DNA from: Microbacterium helvum
GTDB taxonomy: Bacteria; Actinomycetota; Actinomycetes; Actinomycetales; Microbacteriaceae
Length of the DNA: 64,000 nt
Direction of reading: 5' to 3'
Assembly (NCBI RefSeq): GCF_014779795.1
Contig: NZ_JACXZS010000009.1
Location: forward strand, 124,001-188,000
Shown: in pieces, positions 24,172 to 32,684 of the stretch
Position numbering within the stretch: position 1 is the first letter of the stretch
Layout: the number at the start of each line of letters is the position of its first letter
Position numbers and translations under genes: made by a program
The notes under the pieces: generated by a model
The model's input: the letters and a program-made list of their open reading frames with translations, nothing else
Databases searched by the model: none
Told to the model about the DNA's origin: nothing

Positions 24172-25352
24172 GGGGTCCTTCCGCTCGCGACGGTCACGAG
24201 CAGGCTCTCGAGGGCGAGGGCCGGGGCGGCGTTGAGTTCGAGGTTCTCTCGCGTGACAGCGATGCGATCGACGACCGTGAGCGTACGGTCGGGGGTCCAT
24301 GCCGCCGCGAGCGCCCGCAGATCGGCTTCGAGCTCGCGGTTGATGAGCGCGCCGCCTGACGCGTCGTCGCGACCGAACTGCAGCATCAGCACGTCGCGGT
24401 ACATCGACTCCAGGTCGGTGAGCACACGATCGATGCCGTCGCGCAGGCTGCGCGTGGCGCGGCGCTTCTGCTCGTCCTCCAGGGCAGACAGCTGCGAGCG
24501 CACGGCGGGCGGGACGGGCGCACCCTCGGCGATCCCGACGGTCCGCAGCAGCGTCGAGCGCTCGGCCTCGTCGCGCTCCGCGGTGAGAGCCTTCGCATCG
24601 TCGGTGGCGGCGGCCACGATCGCGCCGGCGACCTCGACGGCGTCGCCCACGCCCCGCACGCCGAGCACGCCTCGCAGGGTCGCATCCCGACGAGCCCGCG
24701 CGTCGGCGTCGGTCGCGAGGCGCTGTGCCATACCGATGTGCCGCTGCGCATGGCGGGCGGACTGCTCGGCGATCGCCGGATCGACGTCGCTGCGGCGCAC
24801 GATGAGCTCGGCCACATCGGCGACGTCGGGCTCTCGCAGGCGCAGCGTGCGCACGCGCGAGCGGATGGTCGGCAGCAGGTCGGCGTCGCTCGGTGCGCAG
24901 AGCACCCACACCGTCCGCTCCGGCGGCTCTTCGAGCGCCTTGAGCAGCACGTTCGACGTGCGCTCCGCCATGCGGTCCGCGTCCTCCATGACGATGACGC
25001 GGTAGCGCCCGAGCGACGGGGCGAAGTAGGAGCGCTCGACCAGCGCACGGGCATCCTTGATCGAGATGATCACGCCCTCGGTGCGCAGCGCGGTCAGGTC
25101 GGGGTGGGTGCCGGCGAGCACCTGGTGCATGGTGCGCTCGTCACCCGGCTCGGCGATCAGCGCGGCCGCGAACGCGTGGGCCAGCGTCGACCGCCCGGAT
25201 CCCGGCGGCCCGGTGATCAGCCACGCATGCGTCATCGCGGCGGGATCGGACGCCGCCTCGCGCAGCGCCGCGACGGCGCCGTCCTGCCCCCACACGTCGC
25301 CCCAGGGCACCTCGGCCGAGGCGGCGGGAGTGGTCGAGGTCGAGGCATCCAT
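24168..25352 (-). CDS. holB: DNA polymerase III subunit delta'
   Basis: A 394-residue clamp-loader ATPase-like subunit. Visible are a Walker A variant TGPPGSGRST (family delta' often keeps a loop that lacks lysine), EDADRMAERTSNVLLKALEE and VLCAPSDADLLPTIRSRVR, which includes the sensor/SRC-like region. It works with DnaX and delta to load the beta clamp. The long upstream open frame reads through the repeat array and is rejected. The ATG at 25352 sits seven bases after a -10 box. It forms a unit with the secreted hydrolase gene downstream. Confidence 0.93.
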   Translation of the reverse strand: MDASTSTTPAASAEVPWGDVWGQDGAVAALREAASDPAAMTHAWLITGPPGSGRSTLAHAFAAALIAEPGDERTMHQVLAGTHPDLTALRTEGVIISIKDARALVERSYFAPSLGRYRVIVMEDADRMAERTSNVLLKALEEPPERTVWVLCAPSDADLLPTIRSRVRTLRLREPDVADVAELIVRRSDVDPAIAEQSARHAQRHIGMAQRLATDADARARRDATLRGVLGVRGVGDAVEVAGAIVAAATDDAKALTAERDEAERSTLLRTVGIAEGAPVPPAVRSQLSALEDEQKRRATRSLRDGIDRVLTDLESMYRDVLMLQFGRDDASGGALINRELEADLRALAAAWTPDRTLTVVDRIAVTRENLELNAAPALALESLLVTVASGRTP

Positions 25353-25359
25353 CCCGCTC

Positions 25360-25365
25360 AGCCTA
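25360..25365 (-). promoter_or_regulatory. -10 box of leaderless promoter, holB
   Basis: TAGGCT, seven bases before the ATG at 25352; it shows holB can be transcribed separately from topA-tmk. Confidence 0.55.
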
Positions 25366-25387
25366 ACCGCCGCCCCCGACACGTCCC

Positions 25388-25620
25388 TGCCGACCATGCC
25401 CTCGCGTTGCCGACCATGCCCTCGCGCTGCCGACCATGCCCTCGCGCTGCCGACCATGCCCGCTTCAGCACGACCGTGCCCGGCGCGGCACCGGGCGTGG
25501 TCGACGAAAGACGGGCATGGTCGACGAAAGACGGGCATGGTCGACGAAAGGCGGGCATGGTCGACGAAAGACGGGCATGGTCGGCGACGCAAGGGGGAGG
25601 TCGGCGACGCAAGGCGGGTG
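25388..25620. repeat. Tandem array of 20-bp units with a central inversion
   Basis: This fills most of the 298 bp spacer between tmk and holB. Left half: 3.7 copies of TGCCGACCATGCCCTCGCGC (25388-25461). Right half: four full copies of GGGCATGGTCGACGAAAGAC with minor changes (25493-25572) and a partial one. Two degenerate 20-21 bp units containing GGTCGGCGACGCAAGG follow, to 25620. GACCATGCCC in the left units is the exact complement of GGGCATGGTC in the right ones. The centre (about 25470-25492) holds a diverged inverted pair. Units are contiguous with no spacers. Confidence 0.9.
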
Positions 25621-25650
25621 TGGATGCCGGTGGCCGAGGGATGCCGGCCG

Positions 25651-26295
25651 TCAGGCCAGCAGAGCCTCGACCCGCTCGCGCACCGCGCCGGCGAGCTCGT
25701 CCGCGGGACGCGCGGCATCGAGCACCAGGAACCGCTCGGGCTCGGCGGCCGCGAGCGCGAGGAACTCCTCGCGCACGCGGGCGTGGAAGTTCTCCTTCTC
25801 GGCCTCGAGGCGGTCGAAGGGCTTGTCGTCGGCGTCCAGGCGGGCACGCGCGGCGGCCGGGTCGAGGTCGAGCAGCACGGTGAGGTCGGGCAGCAGACCA
25901 TCTGCCGCCCACAGCGACAGTTCGCGCACCTCGTCGCGTCCCAGCACCCGGCCCGCGCCCTGGTACGCGACGGAGGAGTCGAGGTACCGGTCCTGGATCA
26001 CGACCTCGCCCCGGGCGAGCGCCGGGCGCACGAGGGTCTCGATGTGGTGCGCGCGATCGGCGGCATACAGCAGCGCCTCGGCCCGCGGCGAGACCTCGCC
26101 ACGGTGGTGCAGCACGATGTCGCGGATGAGCACGCCCACCTCCGTGCCGCCGGGCTCGCGCGTGCGCACGACGGTGCGCCCGGCATCCTTCAACCACTCC
26201 TCCAGGAGGGCGGACTGGGTCGTCTTGCCGACGCCGTCGCCGCCCTCGAGGGTGATGAACAGCCCGTCGACACGCTCAGTGGCCGGGGCGCTCAC
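25651..26295 (-). CDS. tmk: Thymidylate kinase
   Basis: A 214-residue enzyme phosphorylating dTMP to dTDP. The P-loop is FITLEGGDGVGKTTQ, the dTMP-site DRY motif is VVIQDRYLDSSVAYQGAGR, and TREPGGTEVG carries the conserved arginine. The LID region near KPFDRLEAEKENF is typical. Length fits the family (about 210). Its start overlaps the topA stop by four bases, so it is co-translated with topA. Confidence 0.96.
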   Translation of the reverse strand: MSAPATERVDGLFITLEGGDGVGKTTQSALLEEWLKDAGRTVVRTREPGGTEVGVLIRDIVLHHRGEVSPRAEALLYAADRAHHIETLVRPALARGEVVIQDRYLDSSVAYQGAGRVLGRDEVRELSLWAADGLLPDLTVLLDLDPAAARARLDADDKPFDRLEAEKENFHARVREEFLALAAAEPERFLVLDAARPADELAGAVRERVEALLA

Positions 26296-29009
26296 TTCTT
26301 CGCCGCGGGCTTGCGCGTCGTGGTGCGACGCGCGGCCGGCCGCTTGGCGGGTCCCTTGGCGCGCTTGTCGGCGAGCAGCTGCACCGCGCGCTCGAAGGTG
26401 ACCTCCATCGCGTCCTCGCCGCGGGGGATCGTCGCGTTCGTCTCGCCGTCCGTGACGTACGGGCCGAAGCGACCGTCCTTCAGCTTGATCGGCTTGCCGC
26501 TGGTCGGGTCGGCCTCGAACTCCTTGAGCGCGGAGCTCGCGCCGCGAGCACCGTATTTCGGCTGCGCGTACACGGCGAGCGCCTCTTCGAGCGTGATGTC
26601 GAAGATCTGCTGCTCGCTCTGCAGCGTGCGCGAGTCGGTGCCCTTCTTGAGGTACGGCCCGTAGCGGCCGTTCTGAGCCGTGATCGGGGTCTCGGTCTCG
26701 GGATCGATGCCGACGGTGCGGGGCAGGTCGAGGAGCTTCAGAGCGGTGTCGAGATCGATCGTGTCGACCGACATCGACTTGAAGAGCGACGCGGTGCGGG
26801 GCTTCGGGGCGGCCTCTTTCTTGGCGCCACGCTTCTTGGGGGCAGGCTCGGGCTCGACGGCCACGACCTCGCCGGTCGCCTCGTCGACCTCTTCGGCGGC
26901 GGGCGGGTCCGTCTCCTGCACGTAGGGGCCGAAGCGGCCGTCCTTCACGACGACGAGCTTGCCGTTGGCGGGGTTCTCGCCCAGGACGCGGTCGCCCGCG
27001 ACCGGCGCGTCGATGAGCTCCTGCGCCTTGGCGGGCGTGAGCTCGTCGGGCGCGAGGTCTTCGGGGATGTTCACCCGGCGCGGCTCGGCCTCGGGGTCGG
27101 CCTTGTCGGCGACCTCCAGGTAGGGGCCGTACTTGCCGAACCGCAGCGTCGCCACGTCGCCGATCGGCGTCGAGTTCAGGGCGCGGGCGTCGATCTCGCC
27201 GAGGTTGTCGACGATGTTGCGCAGACCGACGTGGTCGGCCCCGCCGAAGTAGAACTCCTGCAGCCAGTCCTGGCGCTTCTGCTCGCCGCGGGCGATGGCG
27301 TCGAGGTCGTCCTCGAGCGCCGCCGTGAAGTCGTAATCCACCAGGTCGGCGAAGTGCTGCTCGAGCAGACGCACGACGCTGAACGCCAGCCAGCTCGGGA
27401 TGAGCGCCTGGCCGCGCTTGGTGACGTAGCCGCGGTTGAGGATCACGTCGATGATGCTCGCGAACGTCGACGGCCGCCCGATGCCCTTCTCTTCGAGGGC
27501 CTTGACCAGCGAAGCCTCGGTGTAGCGCGGCTTCGGGCTCGTCGCGTGGCCCTTGGGCTCGACCTCGCGAAGCCGCAGCACATCGCCCACGGCCATCGCC
27601 GGCAGCGACTGGTCGTCGGACTTGTCGGCGTCGCCGCGCTTCTCGTCGCGTCCTTCTTCGTACGCCTCGAGGAAGCCCTTGAACGTGTACACGGTTCCGG
27701 ACGCGGTGAACTCCGCGCGGCGCCCGCCGGCGGTGACCTCGAGGGTCACGGTGGTCGTCTCGTACTTCGCGTCGGCCATCTGGCTGGCCATGGTGCGCTT
27801 CCAGATGAGGTCGTACAGGCGCAGCTCGTCGCGGTCGAGCTCGTTCGACACCATCGACGGCGTGCGGAAGGTCTCGCCCGACGGGCGGATCGCCTCGTGC
27901 GCCTCCTGCGCGTTCTTGCTGTTGTTGCGGTAGGTGCGCGGGTTCAGCGGCACGGACTGCGCGCCGTACAGCGTGACGGCCTGTTCACGCGCGGCCTGGA
28001 CGGCCTGCGTCGACAGCGCCGTCGAGTCGGTGCGCATATAAGTGATGAACCCCTTCTCGTAGAGGCGCTGCGCGACGCCCATGGCGTGCTTGGCGCTCAT
28101 CGAGAGCTTGCGACCCGCCTCCTGCTGGAGCGTCGAGGTCGTGAACGGGGGCTTGGGGCTGCGAGTGCCCGGCTTGGACTCGAGAGCGGTGACGGATGCC
28201 TCGGCCGCTGCCTCGATGGCGGCCGCGAGCTCGCGCACCTGGGCCTCGTCGAGGACCAGCACCGCCTTCTTCAGCTCGCCGCGGTCGTCGAAGTCGGTGC
28301 CGCGGGCGAGGACCGCGCCGTCGACGCGGGCCAGGCGCGTGGAGAAGGACTCGTCCAGCCCCTGCGGACGGTTCGGCGCGGCGAGCGCCTCGATGTCCCA
28401 GTAGGACGCCGACACGAATGCCATGCGCTCGCGCTCGCGGTCGACCACCAGGCGGGTGGCGGCGGACTGCACGCGACCGGCGGAGGTGCCCTGCTGCACT
28501 TTGTACCAGAGCACCGGGCTCACGTCCCACCCGTACAGGCGGTCGAGGATGCGGCGCGTCTCCTGCGCGTCGACGAGCGCGAGATCGAGCTCGCGCGTGT
28601 TGCCGACGGCGGCTTGGATCGCGTCCTTGGTGATCTCGTGGAACACCATGCGCTTGACCGGCACCTTGGGCTTCAGCGTCTGCAGCAGGTGCCACGCGAT
28701 GGCCTCGCCCTCGCGGTCTTCATCGGTGGCGAGCAGGAGCTCGTCCGCCCCCTTCAGCGCTCGCTTGAGTTCGGCGACGGTCTTCTTGCCGCGCTCGCTC
28801 TCGACGTAATAGGGATCGAAGCCGTTGTCGATGTCGATCGAGTACTTCCCGTAGGCCTGCTTCTTGTCTGCGGGAATGCTCTTCTTGTCTGCGAGGTCAC
28901 GGATGTGGCCGACCGAGCTGAGCACCTCGTAGCCGTCGCCGAGATACCCCTGGATCGACTTCATCTTCGTCGGTGACTCGACGATGACGAGCTTCTTGCC
29001 TTCTGCCAA
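26292..29009 (-). CDS. topA: DNA topoisomerase I (type IA)
   Basis: A 905-residue enzyme relaxing negative supercoils. It has an N-terminal Toprim domain (KLVIVESPTKMKSIQGYLGD, LLLATDEDREGEAIAWHLLQ) and the catalytic tyrosine in KGFITYMRTDSTALS. The C-terminal region lacks zinc-finger cysteines and instead has actinobacterial-type repeats of the form NGRYGPYLKKG / KDGRFGPYVTDG (four visible) and a Lys/Arg/Thr-rich tail. The TTG at 29009 is chosen over the ATG at 29039 because AAAGGA lies eight bases before it, whereas the ATG has no ribosome site. Confidence 0.95.
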   Translation of the reverse strand: MAEGKKLVIVESPTKMKSIQGYLGDGYEVLSSVGHIRDLADKKSIPADKKQAYGKYSIDIDNGFDPYYVESERGKKTVAELKRALKGADELLLATDEDREGEAIAWHLLQTLKPKVPVKRMVFHEITKDAIQAAVGNTRELDLALVDAQETRRILDRLYGWDVSPVLWYKVQQGTSAGRVQSAATRLVVDRERERMAFVSASYWDIEALAAPNRPQGLDESFSTRLARVDGAVLARGTDFDDRGELKKAVLVLDEAQVRELAAAIEAAAEASVTALESKPGTRSPKPPFTTSTLQQEAGRKLSMSAKHAMGVAQRLYEKGFITYMRTDSTALSTQAVQAAREQAVTLYGAQSVPLNPRTYRNNSKNAQEAHEAIRPSGETFRTPSMVSNELDRDELRLYDLIWKRTMASQMADAKYETTTVTLEVTAGGRRAEFTASGTVYTFKGFLEAYEEGRDEKRGDADKSDDQSLPAMAVGDVLRLREVEPKGHATSPKPRYTEASLVKALEEKGIGRPSTFASIIDVILNRGYVTKRGQALIPSWLAFSVVRLLEQHFADLVDYDFTAALEDDLDAIARGEQKRQDWLQEFYFGGADHVGLRNIVDNLGEIDARALNSTPIGDVATLRFGKYGPYLEVADKADPEAEPRRVNIPEDLAPDELTPAKAQELIDAPVAGDRVLGENPANGKLVVVKDGRFGPYVQETDPPAAEEVDEATGEVVAVEPEPAPKKRGAKKEAAPKPRTASLFKSMSVDTIDLDTALKLLDLPRTVGIDPETETPITAQNGRYGPYLKKGTDSRTLQSEQQIFDITLEEALAVYAQPKYGARGASSALKEFEADPTSGKPIKLKDGRFGPYVTDGETNATIPRGEDAMEVTFERAVQLLADKRAKGPAKRPAARRTTTRKPAAKK

Positions 29010-29077
29010 CGGGGGCGTCCTTTCTTCGACGCAAACCATACACGCCAGTTATCCATGAGCGGACTGTGAGCCGCGGA

Positions 29078-29395
29078 TCACGGCGGCGGACCGGCCCGCG
29101 CAGTGGCCTGCGCGACGACGGGCCCGAACCGGACGGCTACGGTGACCGTGGCGATCAGACCGTCGAGGTCGCACGCGTCGACGCGCGCACCGAAAGTGCC
29201 CGCGACCTCGGCCGCAAGATCGCACGGGACGCCGGCGACCGCGCCCGACGCTGCGTCGGCGGCGGCGAGCGCGCCGGCGTCCGCTGCGGACGCCAGACGC
29301 TGCCCGACGACAGATGCGGATCCCGTGGCGGCGAGTCCCACGGCGAGGATCGCCGCACCCGCCACCACCCCCGCCGCCGCGACCGAGCCGGCCAT
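29078..29395 (-). CDS. TadG/Rv3654c-like secreted pilus-locus protein
   Basis: A 105-residue protein with an N-terminal membrane helix (SVAAAGVVAGAAILAVGLAA), then the tract VVGQRLASAADAGALAAADA, which is the hallmark of TadG/TadE-like putative Flp pilus assembly proteins (also seen in M. tuberculosis Rv3654c). A single cysteine pair (PCDLA, DACDLDG) may form a disulfide outside the membrane. It is the last gene of the tad unit, 46 bp after the TadE-like gene. The exact start is uncertain. Confidence 0.75.
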   Translation of the reverse strand: MAGSVAAAGVVAGAAILAVGLAATGSASVVGQRLASAADAGALAAADAASGAVAGVPCDLAAEVAGTFGARVDACDLDGLIATVTVAVRFGPVVAQATARAGPPP

Positions 29396-29441
29396 CAGCC
29401 GACGCCCTCGGCCGCTGCGGCAGCGGCGCGCACGCGCACCT

Positions 29442-29801
29442 TCACAGCCCGCCCGCCAGCGCGCAGCCGGTCGCGTTCACCCGCAGGCCGAGCAGCGCCG
29501 GCGCCGACGCGGTGACGCACACGAGATCCCCTCGGGATGAGATGTCGACGGATGCCTCCGCCACCGCCGCCGTCACGGCCCCGGTCACCCGCGACGTCTG
29601 CTCACCCCGCGCGCTCAGGCGTGCGGCATCCGCCACGGCGTCCTGAAGCCGCACCTGACGCGACGCGCCTGCGAGCGCCCCTACGCCGACGGCCAGCACC
29701 ACGGCGATCGCCGGCAGGGCGATCGCGAACTCGGCGACGACGGAGCCTTGATCGTCATCGGACCCCCGGCGCCGGTCGCCGCCGAGTCGCGCGCGCATCA
29801 T
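29442..29801 (-). CDS. TadE-like pilus minor pilin
   Basis: A 119-residue protein with the TadE signature QGSVVAEFAIALPAIAVVLA, in which the Glu after the Ala lies at the start of the hydrophobic segment as in class III pilins. A soluble, secreted domain with two cysteines (LVCVTAS, NATGCAL) follows. It overlaps the pilin gene by four bases. Two in-frame ATGs (29801, 29798) are adjacent. Confidence 0.85.
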   Translation of the reverse strand: MMRARLGGDRRRGSDDDQGSVVAEFAIALPAIAVVLAVGVGALAGASRQVRLQDAVADAARLSARGEQTSRVTGAVTAAVAEASVDISSRGDLVCVTASAPALLGLRVNATGCALAGGL

Positions 29802-30037
29802 GCGACGGTGAGGGCTCGGCGCACGAGATCGGTCAGGATGCCGCGCACCTCGTCGGATCGCATGATCACGACGAGCAGGCCTGCGAAGGCCACGGCAGCC
29901 ATCGTCGCGATCGCGTACTCCGCGGTCGCGGCGCCCGTATCGTCAGCCAGCGCACCGTCCGCGGCGCGCGGCCGGAACAGCCGCTCCGCGCGGCGGCGGG
30001 TCAGGCGGGGAAGGGTCGGGGCGTGTCGAGAAGACAT
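29798..30037 (-). CDS. Flp-type pilin, DUF4244-like
   Basis: A 79-residue small protein: a basic N-terminus (LPRLTRRRAERLFRPRA), then DDTGAATAEYAIATMAAVAF, followed by AGLLVVIMRSDEVRG. The Gly-Ala-Ala-Thr-Ala-Glu-Tyr tract is the cleavage-site region and conserved Glu of Flp/class III pilins, and the hydrophobic stretch is the assembly helix. It matches the small pilin-like gene (Rv3656c position) in actinobacterial tad loci. It is likely processed by a TadV-type peptidase, which is not encoded in the window. Confidence 0.85.
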   Translation of the reverse strand: MSSRHAPTLPRLTRRRAERLFRPRAADGALADDTGAATAEYAIATMAAVAFAGLLVVIMRSDEVRGILTDLVRRALTVA

Positions 30038-30079
30038 CGGTACTCCGTTCGGTCGATTCGTTGGGTGTGGGCACGGGCT

Positions 30080-31051
30080 TCAGAGCGACAGCGACATGGT
30101 CGACATGACGCTCAGCAGCATGGGGGCGACGCCGAGCAGCAGGAACGCGGGCAGCGTGCATACGCCGAGCGGCACGAGCAGGCGTGACGAGAGCTTCGCC
30201 GCGCGCAGCCGGCCGTCGACGCGGGCTCGATGACGCGCGTGGTCCGCGGAGGCCCGCAGCAGCTCGACGGCGGGAACGCCCGCGGAACGCGAGAGCGAGA
30301 GCACCGACGCGACATCGTCCGGCGATCCGGCCGTCACGGTCGGCCCAGCGGTCGGCGCGAGCGCGAGTGTGGGCGCCGCGGGTCTGCGCAGGGCGTCGGC
30401 GTCCGCCACGACGGCGAGCGCGCGCTCGATCGAGACGCCGCCGCTCAACGCGATCGCCACGAGCTCGGCATGGAATCCGGGCACACCCGCGCCGTCGTCT
30501 GCGGACCGGACGAGTCGTGCCGTCCAGCGCTGTGCGACGACGATGAGGGCGCCGCCTGCTGCGAGGCATGCGATGCCCGGCGGCGAGCCGAAGAGAGTGC
30601 CGAACGTGTCGAAGCCGAGCGCCGCGCCGAGCGCGACGGCGAGCAGCGGCAGCCATCCCATCAGTCGCGCCGTGCCGGCCGGCTCGGCGAGCGCGACCCG
30701 CACGTCGTCGGCCGCCTCCTGCGCGTCGGTGAGCGCGGTGGCGAGGCCTCGAAGGCACGCGGCGAGCGGTGCACCGACCGTCGAGGCGACCTGGTAGGCG
30801 ACCGCGACCTCGCGCCAGGCGTCGGTGCCGATCGCCGCGATGGCGGCTGGGAGCGGCGTCTCGTGCGCGGTCGCGGCGACGACGCGCGCCGCGGCGGGGT
30901 CGCCCACGCCGGCCAGGTGCTCCCATGCGCGCGCCGGGGCCACACCGGCCTGCAGCAGCACGGCCAGCTGCAGCACGGTGGCAGAGGCCGCGTCCGTCTC
31001 GGCCTCGCCACGTCCCGGTCTGCGGCGAACGCTCCGCCAGAAGGGGATCAT
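30080..31051 (-). CDS. Type II/IV secretion F-domain membrane protein (TadB/TadC-like)
   Basis: A 323-residue membrane platform protein of the Tad machine. Hydrophobic helices are visible at about residues 113-135 (LMGWLPLLAVALGAALGFDT), 140-160 and the C-terminus (LLVPLGVCTLPAFLLLGVAP). The F-domain pattern appears twice: ATVLQLAVLLQAGVAPARAW and ELVAIALSGGVSIERALAVV. In M. tuberculosis the equivalent is split into two genes (Rv3658c and Rv3657c); here one gene covers both F modules. Its ATG overlaps the ATPase stop by four bases. Confidence 0.88.
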   Translation of the reverse strand: MIPFWRSVRRRPGRGEAETDAASATVLQLAVLLQAGVAPARAWEHLAGVGDPAAARVVAATAHETPLPAAIAAIGTDAWREVAVAYQVASTVGAPLAACLRGLATALTDAQEAADDVRVALAEPAGTARLMGWLPLLAVALGAALGFDTFGTLFGSPPGIACLAAGGALIVVAQRWTARLVRSADDGAGVPGFHAELVAIALSGGVSIERALAVVADADALRRPAAPTLALAPTAGPTVTAGSPDDVASVLSLSRSAGVPAVELLRASADHARHRARVDGRLRAAKLSSRLLVPLGVCTLPAFLLLGVAPMLLSVMSTMSLSL

Positions 31052-32244
31052 GCGCCGCTCCCGCTGATCGCGTCCATCGCCAGCCGCCCCGCGGCGTCGA
31101 CGACCGGGCGCCCCATGGCCGCGATGCGGCGGACGCCGTCCGCCCCGCGTTCGACGTGCACCACGAGGTCGATCGCGCTGGCGACCTGCCGGGCCAGCGC
31201 CCGGTCGTCGAGGCCGGCGAGCGCTCCGAGCGCCTCCAGCCTCGCGGGGACGTCGGGAAGGCTGTTCGCGTGCACCGTGCCGGCGCCGCCGTCGTGCCCG
31301 GTGTTCAGCGCCGACAGCAGTTCGCGCACCTCGTCGCCACGGCACTCGCCGACGACGAGGCGATCGGGGCGCATGCGCAGCGCTTCGCGCACCAGTCGCG
31401 CGAGGCCGATGCCGCCCGCGCCTTCGAGGTTCGGCTGCCGCGCTTCGAGTCGCACGTGATGGGGGTGCGCGATCCGCAGCTCGGCCACGTCCTCGATCGT
31501 GACGACGCGCTCGTGATCAGGCGCCTGGCCCAGCATCGCCGAGAGCAGGGTCGTCTTTCCCGCCCCCGCGGCACCGGACACCAGCAGGTTCGCGCGACGC
31601 TCGATCGCCTCGTCCAGCCGCCGCCGCGTCGCGGCGTCGAACATGCCGTTGCGCCCGAGCTCGTCGAGGGTCGGGTCTGAGAGGCGCGGGACGCGAATCG
31701 AGATCGTGGTGCCGCCGGGAGCGATCGGGGGCAGCACGGCGTGCACACGGATGCCGCCCTCCAGTCTCACGTCCACACAGGGGGACGCGTCGTCGATGTG
31801 GCGACCGCCGTGGCCGATGAGCGAGACGGCGAGACCGCGCACCTCGTCCTCGGTCGCCCGCCACTCCCGCGCGGGCACCACTCCCGCACCGCGGTCGACG
31901 AACAGCCCCGCCGCACCGTTGACGAACAGATCGGTGACGGTCGGGTCGTCGAGGTAGGCCGCGAACGGAGCGAGCGAAGGATGCCGCTCCCCCGCGTCGA
32001 CCGACGGCACCTCGCGTCCGCGCCCCGAGCCCGACGAGTCCACGACGGCCGGTCTCGCCGCGCACGGAACCCAGGCGGCAGCAGCCGAATCGGATGCCGA
32101 CGCGGCCGCGGCCGGCAGGTCGATCGCCGCGCGTGGGTCAGCAGATGCTCCAGGGAGCGCCGGGCGCCCGGCATCCCTCCGCTCCCCGACGGCGCGCACG
32201 ACCGCCGCGCCCGGTCGGGGTGAGACGGTGAAGGGCGTGGCCAT
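31048..32244 (-). CDS. Tad pilus assembly/secretion ATPase (CpaF/TadA family)
   Basis: A 398-residue hexameric ATPase that powers pilin polymerisation. It has an N-terminal PilT-like domain from SLAPFAAYLDDPTVTDLFVN, Walker A SGAAGAGKTTLLSA, an Asp box VVTIEDVAELRI, Walker B-like RPDRLVVGECRGDEVRELL and the His box GHDGGAGTVHANS. The ATG at 32244 lies seven bases after a -10 box and is preferred to frames opening further upstream. The CpaE/Ssd-like gene that usually precedes it is absent. It starts the five-gene tad operon. Confidence 0.93.
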   Translation of the reverse strand: MATPFTVSPRPGAAVVRAVGERRDAGRPALPGASADPRAAIDLPAAAASASDSAAAAWVPCAARPAVVDSSGSGRGREVPSVDAGERHPSLAPFAAYLDDPTVTDLFVNGAAGLFVDRGAGVVPAREWRATEDEVRGLAVSLIGHGGRHIDDASPCVDVRLEGGIRVHAVLPPIAPGGTTISIRVPRLSDPTLDELGRNGMFDAATRRRLDEAIERRANLLVSGAAGAGKTTLLSAMLGQAPDHERVVTIEDVAELRIAHPHHVRLEARQPNLEGAGGIGLARLVREALRMRPDRLVVGECRGDEVRELLSALNTGHDGGAGTVHANSLPDVPARLEALGALAGLDDRALARQVASAIDLVVHVERGADGVRRIAAMGRPVVDAAGRLAMDAISGSGA

Positions 32245-32251
32245 GGCACCG

Positions 32252-32257
32252 ACGCTA
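32252..32257 (-). promoter_or_regulatory. -10 box of leaderless promoter, tad operon
   Basis: TAGCGT, seven bases before the ATG at 32244. Confidence 0.55.
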
Positions 32258-32391
32258 GGAGCCGCGCGGCGGCGCCGGCCCCCGATACGGCACATCGGTG
32301 GATGGCCGGCCGGACGCGGCCGCTGGGGAGGAAGAGGCGCACAGCCGCGGATCCCCGCCGGCCCCAGCGAAACCGCTCCCAGACGAATGAA

Positions 32392-32424
32392 GGCGGCATC
32401 CCATGGGGGGAATGGGATGCCGCC
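32392..32424. terminator. Hairpin in acs/tad divergent region
   Basis: Perfect 13-bp arms (GGCGGCATCCCAT and its complement) with a seven-base loop. It sits between divergent promoters, so it may insulate them or act in a 5' leader; no U-run follows on either strand. Confidence 0.5.
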
Positions 32425-32583
32425 GTGCGCGGACCCGAATTCGGGGGGTGACGTCGGGTGCCGCAATGCCAGAATCGAATGTTCGGCCAACGGTCAGCAT
32501 AGGCGAGGTAAGGGTCCGAACAAAACGAAAAGGAGAGGATTCTCACTGATATATCGGTCGTGTCGTGTGTCGGCGGCGCCACC

Positions 32584-32589
32584 TACTAT
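32584..32589 (+). promoter_or_regulatory. Probable -10 box of acs promoter
   Basis: TACTAT is one base from TATAAT with an AT-poor -35 region. It predicts a leader of about 85-90 bases before acs, whose ATG has AAAGGAG about nine bases upstream. Confidence 0.4.
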
Positions 32590-32684
32590 CGGGGGTAGTC
32601 GTCACGGGGCGCCCTGAGTACATTTCCTGGCAGACTCGCCGACATCCCTCGGCCTCCCTCAAGCCCGCAAAGGAGCGCGCTCCC

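Larger units (their letters stand above)
32258..32683. other. Intergenic region between tad operon and acs (no gene seen)
   Basis: About 430 bases between divergent genes. It holds a 13-bp-arm hairpin (32392-32424), an AT-rich stretch unlike the rest of the window (around 32515-32560) and a probable acs promoter. No credible coding frame with a ribosome site is seen on either strand. Confidence 0.6.

Noticed and set aside
25388..25620. CRISPR array
   Set aside because: Units of 20 bp are contiguous with no spacers, reverse orientation in the middle, and no cas gene is present.
27231..28976. 581-codon + strand frame inside topA
   Set aside because: Antisense shadow of topA.
29010..29039. topA start at the ATG in 29039
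   Set aside because: No ribosome site upstream, and TTG at 29009 has AAAGGA at eight bases and gives the normal KKLVIVESPTK start.
32245..32490. Long N-terminal extension of the CpaF ATPase
   Set aside because: The extension is Pro/Arg-rich with no family match, and the ATG at 32244 has the -10 box at seven bases.
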